Origin: Paenibacillus glycanilyticus NBRC 16618
GTDB lineage: Bacteria; Bacillota; Bacilli; Paenibacillales; Paenibacillaceae
DNA: 64,000 nt
Assembly (NCBI RefSeq): GCF_004000805.1
Contig: NZ_BILY01000007.1
Location: 1-64,000, forward strand
Reading direction: 5' to 3'
A model generated the notes under the pieces. That model was not told where the DNA came from. It made no database searches and worked only from the letters and a program-made list of their open reading frames with translations. Of this stretch, positions 16,233 to 25,164 are shown piece by piece. Numbering within the stretch: the first letter of the stretch is position 1; each line of letters begins with the position of its first letter. Made by a program: the position numbers and the translations under genes.

Positions 16233-17213
16233 CTAGAATAGAGCGTTGTCGCTGTTGATACGGCGAACGACCCAGTTGGATAGAAAGACGAGCGTGAAGC
16301 CTACAACGGATTGGAACAGCCCGGCGGCAGACGAGAGGCCGATGTCGCCGACGGTGAGGAACGTACGGTAGACGTAGGTGTCGATAACGTTCGTCACGGG
16401 GAACAACGTGCCGGATTCCCGCGGAACCTGGAAGAACAGTCCGAAGTCTGCGTTGAATATCCGGCCGATTTGCAGCAGGGTCATGATGGTGATAACCGGC
16501 ATAATGAGAGGGATCGTGATATTCGTCATCTGCTGCCATTTGCTGGCTCCGTCGATTGTCGCCGCCTCGTAATATTCGTCGTCGATGCCGATAATCGCCG
16601 CCATATAAACGACCGTATAGTAGCCCATGCTCTTCCATGTATTAATGAGCGGCAGGACGAACGGCCATACCTCCTTCGTGAAGTACCAGCGGACCGAGTC
16701 GAGACCGAGGGCAGGCAGAAGCGTGCCATTCAGATAGCCGTGCTCATCGCTCATGAAGCCGTATACCAGGTAAGCGATGACCGTCATCGAGAGGAAGTAC
16801 GGCAGGAACATGATCGTCTGATGCAGCTTGGACAGGAAACGGTTCTTCATCTCGTTCAACATAAGGGCGAAAGCCAGCGGGAAAATCAGATTAAGCACGA
16901 TGAACGCTGAATTGTACAGCAACGTGTTGCGGATGATGATGTACGAGTCGCTGGATTGAAACAGAAATTTGAAGTTGGTAAGTCCCGCCCAGGGACTGTT
17001 CAGAATACCGATATCGAACCGGACCGACTTGAATGCGATTACAATACCGAGCATGGGGATGTAATTGTTGAAAATGAGCAGCAGCACCCCGGGAAGCAGC
17101 ATCAAATAGAACATCCAATAGTTTCGGATCAGGTAGGTGAGCGTCCTTTTCCGCGTCCCTTTCCGCGTCTTGGCTCCCGTCGCTTGCAGCGGAGCCGCTT
17201 CCGCATTGGCCAT
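16233..17213 (-). CDS. Carbohydrate ABC permease, LplB/YteP type
   Basis: 326-residue permease, six membrane segments, with the EAA motif EAATIDGASKWQQMTNITIPLIMP. AAGGAGG seven bases before the ATG at 17213 (MANAEAAPLQ) shows the start; an upstream in-frame extension (MRCLFLC...) has no ribosome site. The typical YWMFYLMLLPGVLLLIFNNYIPMLGIVIAFK beginning marks the LplB group. A hairpin with a T-run separates it from the upstream response regulator, so importer expression may be uncoupled from the sensor genes. Confidence 0.93.
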   Translation of the reverse strand: MANAEAAPLQATGAKTRKGTRKRTLTYLIRNYWMFYLMLLPGVLLLIFNNYIPMLGIVIAFKSVRFDIGILNSPWAGLTNFKFLFQSSDSYIIIRNTLLYNSAFIVLNLIFPLAFALMLNEMKNRFLSKLHQTIMFLPYFLSMTVIAYLVYGFMSDEHGYLNGTLLPALGLDSVRWYFTKEVWPFVLPLINTWKSMGYYTVVYMAAIIGIDDEYYEAATIDGASKWQQMTNITIPLIMPVITIMTLLQIGRIFNADFGLFFQVPRESGTLFPVTNVIDTYVYRTFLTVGDIGLSSAAGLFQSVVGFTLVFLSNWVVRRINSDNALF

Positions 17214-17256
17214 GTTAGGTCCTCCTTGTCTATCGACTATGGCTATAATCGTACAC

Positions 17257-17285
17257 AAAAAAAGACACCGCACTCTAGCGGCGTC
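17257..17285 (-). terminator. Terminator between response regulator and permeases
   Basis: On the minus strand GACGCCGC, six-base loop, GCGGTGTC, then seven T residues. It lies only about 30 bases after the regulator stop and would reduce read-through into the importer genes. Confidence 0.75.
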
Positions 17286-17314
17286 GTTACCACCTTATTG
17301 CTCCGGTGACATTT

Positions 17315-18919
17315 TTACCGAACATTCTGGTATTTCTTGCGGTAATCTTGCGGCGTCATTCCCGTCGAACGCTTGAACTGCTTGGAGAAGTGGGAGAAGC
17401 TCGCATATCCAACGGATATCGCGATATCGCTGATTTTATGGTTCGTCAGCTTGAGCTCGGATATTGATCTTAGCATGCGCCGATCAACCATGTAGTCGGT
17501 AAGCGACTTTCCCGTCTCTTTGCGGAACAGCCGCGACAGATAGGCGGGGTTTAAATAGACATGCCTCGCGATCTCCTCCCGGTTCAGGTCATGCTGCAGG
17601 TTCTCTTCGATGTACGTCTGTACCTTGGCGATCGTATTGGACACGTCCTTTCCCTGTTTAACCAGGCAGTCCGAGGCTTTGGCGGCAAACTGGATCGTCC
17701 ATGCCTTCATGGCGCCGAGCGACTTCATCGCGTTCTCGCCGCTGTGCCATTCCTCTTCCGCATACACCGTTTCCGCGGGTACGGAGCGCCGCTGCAGCAC
17801 CTGAAAGACGGTGTGGACAAGCCCGAAATAGTAGCTGACCATATAGGCATGGTCGACCTGGCCATACTTGAGGCGGTCGAACAAATCCTCGATGTGGCGC
17901 TTCAGCTCGCATGTCTTGCCCTGCTCGATGAGCGCCGACCATTCCTGAAAATTCGGCTGGGCGGTAATGGACTTCTTCTCCCGCTTATAGTCGGATAGAC
18001 GGAATACCCGGCCGGTCTGGCAGACGTTGGAGCGCTCCAGCTCGCCGAGGCTCTGAGCCCCGAACCGCAGCGAGGCGACGGGAGCTTCCTCGCCAATGTA
18101 ACAGGAGACGACGGCGTACAGGTATTCCGAGCATTTGCGGATATATTCCGCGCACCGCTCCTCAAGGGTACTCTCGTCTTCCCCCGACGGCTCGTAGAGG
18201 AGGGCGAAGAGTATGCCGCCTGCGTCTTGAATAACGTGGCCGGAGCGGTCTCTCAGTATAATGTCCGCCGCGGCGTTCTTCAGCGCGTAGGTCATAATTT
18301 CTTCGTCGCGCGCGTTCCAATCCTGCGTCCACTGCTCCACGCTGATCAGGAGCGGCTGTACGCGCTTGCCGATGTCAAGCGGAATGCCGTACAGCTCGAA
18401 CAGCGGCTCTAGCTTGTCCGCCGAGGCTGGGATGCGCAGTCCCAGAACGTCCTGCCACAGGCGCTCGACGAGCAGCGGAAGCTGGCGGTTCCACTGGTCG
18501 AAATAGTAGGCATACGTCTTAAGATACGCCTCCTCCTGCTCGCGCCTGCGAATCGCTTCGACGGCTTTCTCCACGCAGCTCTTCAGCACGTCATGATCGA
18601 CCGGCTTGAGCAGATAGTCGAAGCTGCCGAGCTGGACGGCCTGCTGAGCGAAATTGAAATTGGCGTGGCCGGTCAGGAAAATGGTCTCCGTTTGAGGCGA
18701 AGTCTCGTTGACCCAGGCGAGCAGAGTGATGCCGTTCTCCTGCGGGATGTCGATGTCGGAGATCAGGACGTGAATGGGGTGCTTCCTGAACACCTGCCGT
18801 GCCTCCTCGGCATCGTATGCGGTAAAAATATTCGACAAGGGGAGGGATGACCAGTCGATACCCTCGACAATACCGCGGATGGCTATATCCTCGTCGTCCA
18901 CTACAAGCAGGTTGTACAT
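17315..18919 (-). CDS. Response regulator with AraC output domain, YesN type
   Basis: 534-residue cytoplasmic regulator. The receiver domain (residues 1-120) has the acidic pair D8/D9, the phospho-acceptor D55 (ISDIDIP) and the LLKPVD lysine. The C-terminal 100 residues are an AraC double helix-turn-helix (NREEIARHVYLNPAYLSRLFRKETGKSLTDYM and ISDIAISVGYASFSHFSKQFKRSTGMTPQDY). Two ATGs are possible; GGAG stands seven bases before that at 18919 and only one base from that at 18925, so 18919 is chosen. The kinase stop overlaps it, giving translational coupling. It presumably activates the importer genes on sensing their sugar. Confidence 0.93.
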   Translation of the reverse strand: MYNLLVVDDEDIAIRGIVEGIDWSSLPLSNIFTAYDAEEARQVFRKHPIHVLISDIDIPQENGITLLAWVNETSPQTETIFLTGHANFNFAQQAVQLGSFDYLLKPVDHDVLKSCVEKAVEAIRRREQEEAYLKTYAYYFDQWNRQLPLLVERLWQDVLGLRIPASADKLEPLFELYGIPLDIGKRVQPLLISVEQWTQDWNARDEEIMTYALKNAAADIILRDRSGHVIQDAGGILFALLYEPSGEDESTLEERCAEYIRKCSEYLYAVVSCYIGEEAPVASLRFGAQSLGELERSNVCQTGRVFRLSDYKREKKSITAQPNFQEWSALIEQGKTCELKRHIEDLFDRLKYGQVDHAYMVSYYFGLVHTVFQVLQRRSVPAETVYAEEEWHSGENAMKSLGAMKAWTIQFAAKASDCLVKQGKDVSNTIAKVQTYIEENLQHDLNREEIARHVYLNPAYLSRLFRKETGKSLTDYMVDRRMLRSISELKLTNHKISDIAISVGYASFSHFSKQFKRSTGMTPQDYRKKYQNVR

Positions 18920-18921
18920 CG

Positions 18922-20676
18922 TCATTCTCCTTTCGGTTCCGGAAGCTCGGGCTCTGTCGATACCGGCAGTCTGATCGTGACGGCCGCCCCGCCTTCGTCT
19001 GTATTTCGGAAATCGACACGCGCGGCACCGTCGTACCGCAGCTTGAGCCGCTGGATGACGTTGGCAATGCCGAGCCGGCTCGAATCCGCGGAAGGGAGAC
19101 CCTGTCCCTCGTTCAGCCGCCGCAGCACCTCCTCGGGAAAGCCGCCGCCGTTATCCTCCACGGTAATTTGCATAAACGCCCCCTCCTCCTCGAGCAGCTC
19201 GCCGCGGATCCTGATCTCAAAAGGCTTGCGATGATTGACGAAGCCATGGATGATCGCATTTTCCACGAACGGCTGGATCGACAGGGCAGGCATCAGACTG
19301 CCCTTCATGCAGCCCGGAATGTCGTATACGCTGCCAAGTTTGTGCGGGAAACGGAACTTCTGGATCTCGAGATAGTTCGCGATATGCTTCAGCTCCTCCT
19401 CAAGAGTGATCAGCTCCCGGTTGGCCCGCATGATGAAGCGGAAATAATCGCCCAGATGGAGCGCCATCTTTTTCACCGAATCGGTATCCTTCAATGCCGC
19501 GAAATTATAGATGATGTTCAGGCTGTTCATATAGAAATGAGGGTTGATCTGCGCCTGCAGCTGCTTCAGCTCGATCTTCTGAGCCTTTAGCTGCTCCTCG
19601 TACATCCCGATTCGAAGGCTCTTGATCTGCTCCGCCATATTATTAAAGGTGTTCGCGAGGAAGACGAACTCCAGCGTGTTGTTTGTCCGCAGCCGAACGT
19701 CGAGCATGCCGAGCGAAATTTTCTTCATGCCGCTGATCAGCTGCTGCAGCGGCTTGAACAGCGTACGCCTTATGAAGAAGAGGTAGAGGGAGAAGATGAA
19801 GATGACGCCAAACGCCATCGCATACGTCAGCAATTGGAAATAGGGAAGGCCTTGCAAAATATAACTCTCGGGAATTAGTATGCTGGTTGTCATATCGGCT
19901 ACCTCGCTGGGCCGGTTCATCATCAGGTACCGCTTGCCGGTCTCCCCGTCTTTCACGAACCGGTACGGCGCGTTCTCGCGGATCAGGTCTGTCCGATTCA
20001 ATTGCACATGGCTGTCCGTTCCCTGTCCGCCTAGACGGGTGCCGTCCGAGCGGTAGATGGCGGCTTCTCCGATATCGCCGTGCGACCATTGAATCGACAG
20101 CTGATTGGCAATCTCCGACATGCGGATAATCGCGCCGACGTACAGTCCGGTATCAGGGACCTCGCTTACCTGCACGAGAAAATTGCCGCCCTCGATTCTC
20201 CGGTCGTACCACAGCAGCCAGCGGCCCGGCGTGCTCTCGTCCACGATGCGCCGGACGTTATCATTTAAGACGTTCTTGAGGATGCCGTACTGATTCTGGG
20301 AGCTGGTGCTCAGGATGAGTTCGTTGGAGTTAAAGAGAAAAATGGTGTCGATCATATTGTATAAGCCAATGTCGCGGTTGATTTTAAGCTGGATGCGAAT
20401 CTTGGTCAGGACGTAGTTGTCGCTGCCCGGAGGGAAGGAATTGAGCACGCCGACGTCGGTATCGTAGACGCCAAGCTTGTTTAAATAGTTCGTAATGTCG
20501 TTCAGCGTCCGGTCCGTATGGTCGGCGAAGATATCCAGCGTATTCCGGTAGGTCTCGGTTACCTTGTCGCGGACGACGTTTTTGGCGTACAGGTTATTGC
20601 CGATGAAGAACAGCACGCCGGGGATCATAACGACGAAAAAGCTGATGATCAGCTGGGTCTTAATCGATAGCTTCAG
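18922..20676 (-). CDS. Sensor histidine kinase, YesM type, with probable CTG start
   Basis: 584-residue membrane kinase: first membrane helix at about residues 8-28, extracellular sensor, second helix (LTYAMAFGVIFIFSLYLFFI), HAMP region, His_kinase domain with the acceptor His in QINPHFYMNSLN, and HATPase_c with VEDNGGGFP. The first in-frame ATG (20628) would begin inside the first membrane helix (MIPGVLFFIG). Extending upstream gives LKLSIKTQLIISFFVV, exactly the usual N-terminus, beginning with a CTG at 20676 that has AGGAGGAG seven to nine bases upstream; no ATG, GTG or TTG is in frame there. A CTG start is therefore proposed. Confidence 0.9.
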   Translation of the reverse strand: MKLSIKTQLIISFFVVMIPGVLFFIGNNLYAKNVVRDKVTETYRNTLDIFADHTDRTLNDITNYLNKLGVYDTDVGVLNSFPPGSDNYVLTKIRIQLKINRDIGLYNMIDTIFLFNSNELILSTSSQNQYGILKNVLNDNVRRIVDESTPGRWLLWYDRRIEGGNFLVQVSEVPDTGLYVGAIIRMSEIANQLSIQWSHGDIGEAAIYRSDGTRLGGQGTDSHVQLNRTDLIRENAPYRFVKDGETGKRYLMMNRPSEVADMTTSILIPESYILQGLPYFQLLTYAMAFGVIFIFSLYLFFIRRTLFKPLQQLISGMKKISLGMLDVRLRTNNTLEFVFLANTFNNMAEQIKSLRIGMYEEQLKAQKIELKQLQAQINPHFYMNSLNIIYNFAALKDTDSVKKMALHLGDYFRFIMRANRELITLEEELKHIANYLEIQKFRFPHKLGSVYDIPGCMKGSLMPALSIQPFVENAIIHGFVNHRKPFEIRIRGELLEEEGAFMQITVEDNGGGFPEEVLRRLNEGQGLPSADSSRLGIANVIQRLKLRYDGAARVDFRNTDEGGAAVTIRLPVSTEPELPEPKGE

Positions 20677-20709
20677 TAAGCCTCTCCTCCTGCCCGGAAA
20701 GATATGTTC

Positions 20710-20738
20710 AGTCTATCAAGCGAAAGCGTTTTCAGCAA
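20710..20738 (-). promoter_or_regulatory. Promoter of the kinase-regulator operon with cre site in the spacer
   Basis: Minus strand: TTGCTG (20733-20738), 17-bp spacer, TAGACT (20710-20715). A cre-like sequence TGAAAACGCTTTCG (20721-20734, one mismatch to the CcpA consensus) fills the spacer, so glucose repression is expected. Confidence 0.6.
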
Positions 20739-20792
20739 GGGTAGCATTAGACCTATTCCCCCTCACCCATCAATCCTCCTTAACATCCGTAT

Positions 20793-20833
20793 AAAAAAAC
20801 AGCCAAGCATCTCGTCTAACAGATGCTTGACTG
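20793..20833 (-). terminator. Terminator of the glycan operon
   Basis: AAGCATCT/AGATGCTT stem with an eight-base loop, followed on the minus strand by GGCTGTTTTTTT. It closes the operon that ends with the GxGYxYP gene. Confidence 0.85.
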
Positions 20834-20848
20834 TCTCTATCGATATTT

Positions 20849-22858
20849 TTAAGGCGTCACCGGAAGGCCCTTGCTCTCCCTCATCAGCTGGAAGTAGACA
20901 TCCGGACGGACAAATACAACGTCAGCGTTATCTTTGTATAGATTCATAGCGTTGATAAAGTTCTGATAGCTGACCTGCCAAGGGTTGGCCTGTATGGAGA
21001 CGAAGGATGGCGACTTGCCGTCCCATTTCTCGACACCGTCGGCAATGCCGCTTGTCAGGTCGCTCTCCGCGCTGCCGTAGGCCACGTTTAACTCCTGGCC
21101 CGGCATCGAGTTGCCGTAAACCCCGATCGTGCCGGTACCGAACTGCGAAGTAAATCCGAGCAGCGACGGAGCATGCTTGGCGAGCTTTTCGGCTACCTCC
21201 GGCTTAATCTCGCCCTTCACGTAATTCCACACCGTCAGAACGTTTAGACCCGCTTGCTGCATGTAATCGTTCGTACGCTCGATAAAGGGGTCGAGTCCGT
21301 CTTCCTTCTCCCAGAAGTTCGGGTACGTGTAACCCACGCCGGACGGACCGGAAACAAAAGCATCGTTAGGCGTAGCGTTTTTGTACAAATAATCGAGCAG
21401 GCCCGGCATCGTATCGACCATCAGCGGCGAGATCGTCCAGCCAAGCGGCACCTCTCCGCGGTTCGGCGTATTCCACACGTTCCAGAAGGCATGCTCCATG
21501 TACTGCAGGTTGTCGCCGTCACTCAATATAAACGAGACATACACTTTATTCTCGAGCTTCGGCTTCACCGGCGCCTTCGGCATCGTTATCGACCGCGAAG
21601 TACCGCTGAGCACGCTAAGGTTCGAGGAGAAGTCGCTGGCCACCGTCGCCAGTCCGTAATCCGACGTCTTCTTGACGCCCATCCCTTCATCCGGCCACCA
21701 GCCGAGATAGAGTCCCGTCCCGTAAGGCATATCCTGCAGGAACTTATCCAGCAGCGCCGACTCGCCCTCATCCGCCGGATTCAGCCAGACCACCGCGGCG
21801 TCCATTCCCATTGCATAGTCGCGAAGATAGGATTGGATGCCCGGGTCCAGGCCAACAATCGCTTTATGCGTCGTCTGCTTCCAATAGTGGTCATACAAAT
21901 AACCGTAGACCTCCAGCTTGGAGCTGAATTTACCGCGCAGGTCCTCCAGGATTGGCAGATTATACGGCGCGCCTGTCAGCTTATCCACGAGGGATGGCGG
22001 AGCGACAATGGCGTTTTTTAATCCCGCAATCGTAGTTGCCAGATTAATCGTATCCGGCTGCTGATCATCGTAGACGATGAGCCCCTTCAGCTCGGACCGG
22101 TATTTGTTCAGCAGCTCCCAGTTATCCTTCACCTCGGCATATTTCAGCCCCAAGTCATCCAGCAGGGCGGTACCGGTAGAGCCCCGGACATTGTCCGTAT
22201 ACGAATAAATGCGAGGCTTCGTCTGATTCACGACACCCTTCAAAGAGGTGAACAATAAGTTCTCGTCTTTGCGGAGCGGCCAGAACACGCCAACATCAAA
22301 CAGCTTCAGCGTGGATTTGCCGGTCCATAACACCTTGAACTCCAGCTCATGCCCTTCTCCCGGCGCGTTAAAAGAAAGCTCAAAGCTTTGCGACGCATTC
22401 GGCAGCCGGAAATCCCAGTTGCGGACTTCCATCGAGGCAAGAACGGCATCCGCCGTCTGATCCCGAACCTCAAGCGTGGCGACAACGCCATCCTCATCGG
22501 CAAAATTGCCGACCTGCATATTAAACGCGGCCTTTATTTCTCCCGCCGGTATTTCCTTGCGTCCCGTTACGTCCAACATCGCCTTGCCGGCAGCATCGCT
22601 TCCCGCATCCGCCAACCAGCCGTCTCCGTCCGCTTTGCCCGTGTCATGCCCAAACGCTTCGTTCTCGGCCTGATAGTAATAGCTGTCTGTCGTATAGATG
22701 AGATCAAGTGTTTCGGCCGGGGCCTGAAAAGTTGGCAAAGCCTGCTTGCTTGGCCAGCTGACCCCTTCCTTCTTCTCCGGCCATGCCAGATACGAGGATA
22801 CGGCAGCGACGAGGATAACCGCCAGGGAAATGCTAATGATTTTACCTTTGCCCTTCAC
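20849..22858 (-). CDS. GxGYxYP-family putative glycoside hydrolase
   Basis: 669-residue exported or membrane-anchored protein (one hydrophobic segment, residues 6-25). It carries the family-naming motif GVGYTYP in SGPSGVGYTYPNFW, in the C-terminal catalytic-like domain; residues of about 55-190 look like a beta-rich carbohydrate-binding module (YYYQAENEAFGHDTGKADGDGW). Start is a GTG at 22858 with GGGGAGG eight bases upstream. The family has no well-proven activity that I know of; it often sits in polysaccharide loci. Here it is 30 bases behind the 726-aa enzyme gene, so both form one transcript. Confidence 0.85.
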   Translation of the reverse strand: MKGKGKIISISLAVILVAAVSSYLAWPEKKEGVSWPSKQALPTFQAPAETLDLIYTTDSYYYQAENEAFGHDTGKADGDGWLADAGSDAAGKAMLDVTGRKEIPAGEIKAAFNMQVGNFADEDGVVATLEVRDQTADAVLASMEVRNWDFRLPNASQSFELSFNAPGEGHELEFKVLWTGKSTLKLFDVGVFWPLRKDENLLFTSLKGVVNQTKPRIYSYTDNVRGSTGTALLDDLGLKYAEVKDNWELLNKYRSELKGLIVYDDQQPDTINLATTIAGLKNAIVAPPSLVDKLTGAPYNLPILEDLRGKFSSKLEVYGYLYDHYWKQTTHKAIVGLDPGIQSYLRDYAMGMDAAVVWLNPADEGESALLDKFLQDMPYGTGLYLGWWPDEGMGVKKTSDYGLATVASDFSSNLSVLSGTSRSITMPKAPVKPKLENKVYVSFILSDGDNLQYMEHAFWNVWNTPNRGEVPLGWTISPLMVDTMPGLLDYLYKNATPNDAFVSGPSGVGYTYPNFWEKEDGLDPFIERTNDYMQQAGLNVLTVWNYVKGEIKPEVAEKLAKHAPSLLGFTSQFGTGTIGVYGNSMPGQELNVAYGSAESDLTSGIADGVEKWDGKSPSFVSIQANPWQVSYQNFINAMNLYKDNADVVFVRPDVYFQLMRESKGLPVTP

Positions 22859-22888
22859 TCGATTTTCCTCCCCCTTGAAAATAGCCCG

Positions 22889-25069
22889 TTACCAAATCAC
22901 CTTTACCGACACGCCGGCCGGGTCATTCTCGTAACGGAAAAGCACCGTCGAGCTGCCTTCGTCCCACTTGAACGCCAGCGGCATCCGAATGGAGGTCCCT
23001 GTCGCGCTAAAAGCTACGGTTTTAGGCTTGCGCGGGCATTGGAATCTGGCGGCAGCCTGAATGCCTTCAGGTCCGTAAGCCTTAAAGCTAAAACCGTCAT
23101 CACTCTCTTCTATACGGTCGATACGGGAAGCTGCCGCAATCAGCTGTACGCCGCCTCCCGCTTTGCTCAGGTCATAGAGCAGCGCTTGCTCGCCTTCGTT
23201 AACCGTAACCTCATCCACAACGGGAAGGTTCGCGTCCAGCAGATCGACCAGCTTGCCGTAGATTTTATAAGGCTCTTCGCTCACGGATTCATCCAGCACG
23301 GCTGCAATAATATAAGGGCCTCTGCGCAGCGCCATGCCGTTCTTTTTCACCCAGCGAAGAGAGCTCTCTGCCGTTGCAATAGCGGAGGTTACCGTCTGTC
23401 TCAGCTGCTCGCCCGCTTCCGGCAGGATCGCGCATTGCGACGGATGCAGAGGCAAGTAGGCCAGGCAGCCTTTGCCCACGGCATATTCTCCCGGAGCCAG
23501 CGACGTTTCCAAGCCCAGACTGGCGAATAGATGCTCCATTGGCGAAGCGAACTTCTTGCTGCCCTGATTCCACCATTCGCGGACGGTATGGAAGTCGTCG
23601 CTGCCGTCTCCGACGTAGACCAGCGTGCCGCCTTCCTTCACCCATTCCGCCAGCGCATTGTGCAGTCCGGACGATTCCGGCTTCATATATTCATAGCTGA
23701 GCACCAGGACGCGGTAATCGTCCAGGTACCCCGGGAATCTTCCCGCATTGTCGAGCTGAACCGGACGGACGGCTGCGCCATGCTTGAGGAGCGGCAGCGC
23801 AAGGCCATAAAACGGCGACCAGTCCAGCAGCTCCATAAACTCGCTGCCAAGCGCCGACGCAACCTCCGTGCCATCGTATTTGAAGGAAGTAGCTTCTTCG
23901 CTCCAATCCGGGTGATTACGCTGATACATCGCCGAATCGGCGAGCAGCAGACCTACCTGCAGGCTGTCCGTCAGCCATTCCGCATCGAGCCCATCCATGG
24001 TGCCAAGCACGTTTAACACCGTTTGCAGCTCCGTTGCGTAAGCGGCCGGAATTCTTTCCTTGCCGTTCCCGCCTTCTCTTGGGTATTGCCCTTGATAAAT
24101 TCTTCTCGGCCAAGGGCATACCTCGTAACGGCTCACATGCGGATGCAGCAGGGACGCGACCAGCGTGCGGATATAATTGCTGCGGTAGTCCTTCCACGTA
24201 TGCTTCGGGTCGTCGGCAATCGGGTCATGCAGGAACCACATTCTGCGGTCGGTGCCGCGGACAAGCTCCTGCATAATGCCGTATTCCAGATAGGCCGTCT
24301 CAAACGTACGCTCCTTGCGGACGCCGTTATACACATTTGGCGTTTGCGCCGTACCCGTCCATACCTGCGCGATATAGCCGTCCACACCCGGCAGCTCAAG
24401 CAGCTTGGATTCCGGGCTGACGATCCGCCATTGCGTATAGTTGATTAGGCTATGCGTCGGCACGTAAAAGCGAATCCGGCGGCCGTACTTCTGCATCGCA
24501 TATTCCTTGAGGGTACTGCAAATCCGGTCAAGCGTGCGGGTATACAGGTAAGCCTTCAGCTTCGAAGCGCGATACTGCGCATCTACAGAAGCATGCGGAG
24601 CCTGCCAAGGCTCGCGGTAATAGATCTCCCATTCGCGCTTGAACGCATCCGAATAACCGCCCTCCACCCAGAATTCCGGCTCCTCCAGGTGAATCGCCTC
24701 TACGCCGGCGTCTACGGCGATCCGGATCCGTTCGGTCAGAAAATCGGCGTAAGCAATTGTAGGTACCATATAAGGAATATCCTCGGAGGTGCCGTGAATG
24801 ATATTTTCATATTTTCGGTTTTTCTGCGCTTCGTCCCAATGCGTCCGGCCGTCGACCTTACCGTTCAGATAGTCCTGATAACCGCCCCAGGATACGCCCG
24901 TCATGAGATGAACCACATAGCCTTTTTCCTTCCATGTCCGGATCCGTTCCTGAAAATCCCCTTGGATGCCATAGACCATAACGAAGTCTGTCTGCAAATC
25001 ATAGGACGGATGGTAGGGTCCACCCTCCTGAAAGCCCGTTAACTCTTCCTGCCGATTCTTTCTGATCAT
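22889..25069 (-). CDS. Unknown 726-aa enzyme, probable glycoside hydrolase-like TIM barrel
   Basis: No signal peptide. The N-terminal half has TIM-barrel-like blocks: FVMVYGIQGDFQERIRTWKEKGY, YADFLTERIRIAVDAGVEAIHLEEPEFW (a conserved-looking E/E pair), RRIRFYVPTHSLINYTQW, GVDGYIAQVWTG. Around residues 430-520 a flavodoxin-like stretch (YRVLVLSYEYMKPE, LAEWVKEGGTLVYVGDG) recalls the amidotransferase-like domain of GH42-type beta-galactosidases. A beta-sandwich end follows. I cannot place it in a named family. Its position between GH38 and the GxGYxYP gene suggests action on the same imported glycan. Confidence 0.55.
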   Translation of the reverse strand: MIRKNRQEELTGFQEGGPYHPSYDLQTDFVMVYGIQGDFQERIRTWKEKGYVVHLMTGVSWGGYQDYLNGKVDGRTHWDEAQKNRKYENIIHGTSEDIPYMVPTIAYADFLTERIRIAVDAGVEAIHLEEPEFWVEGGYSDAFKREWEIYYREPWQAPHASVDAQYRASKLKAYLYTRTLDRICSTLKEYAMQKYGRRIRFYVPTHSLINYTQWRIVSPESKLLELPGVDGYIAQVWTGTAQTPNVYNGVRKERTFETAYLEYGIMQELVRGTDRRMWFLHDPIADDPKHTWKDYRSNYIRTLVASLLHPHVSRYEVCPWPRRIYQGQYPREGGNGKERIPAAYATELQTVLNVLGTMDGLDAEWLTDSLQVGLLLADSAMYQRNHPDWSEEATSFKYDGTEVASALGSEFMELLDWSPFYGLALPLLKHGAAVRPVQLDNAGRFPGYLDDYRVLVLSYEYMKPESSGLHNALAEWVKEGGTLVYVGDGSDDFHTVREWWNQGSKKFASPMEHLFASLGLETSLAPGEYAVGKGCLAYLPLHPSQCAILPEAGEQLRQTVTSAIATAESSLRWVKKNGMALRRGPYIIAAVLDESVSEEPYKIYGKLVDLLDANLPVVDEVTVNEGEQALLYDLSKAGGGVQLIAAASRIDRIEESDDGFSFKAYGPEGIQAAARFQCPRKPKTVAFSATGTSIRMPLAFKWDEGSSTVLFRYENDPAGVSVKVIW

Positions 25070-25111
25070 GACTGCAACATCCTTCCTCTATCCATTCGCT
25101 TATTGGCCGAA

Positions 25112-25148
25112 AATAAAACAGGAGGGAGCCGTTACGCCTTCCCTCCTG
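25112..25148 (-). terminator. Hairpin after the GH38 gene
   Basis: CAGGAGGGA/TCCCTCCTG stem, then TTTTATTTT on the minus strand. It lies inside the gene cluster and may lower expression of the two downstream genes. Confidence 0.75.
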
Positions 25149-25164
25149 ATTGACCTAACCGTTA

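Noticed and set aside
16222..16638. N-terminal extension of the second permease gene by 139 codons
   Set aside because: It overlaps the first permease in another frame, has low-complexity His/Arg-rich content, and a perfect AGGAGGG site marks the ATG at 16221.
13635..20676. Horizontally acquired segment (appears richer in G and C at third codon positions)
   Set aside because: Only an impression from reading; no composition was computed, and no mobility gene or flanking repeat was seen.
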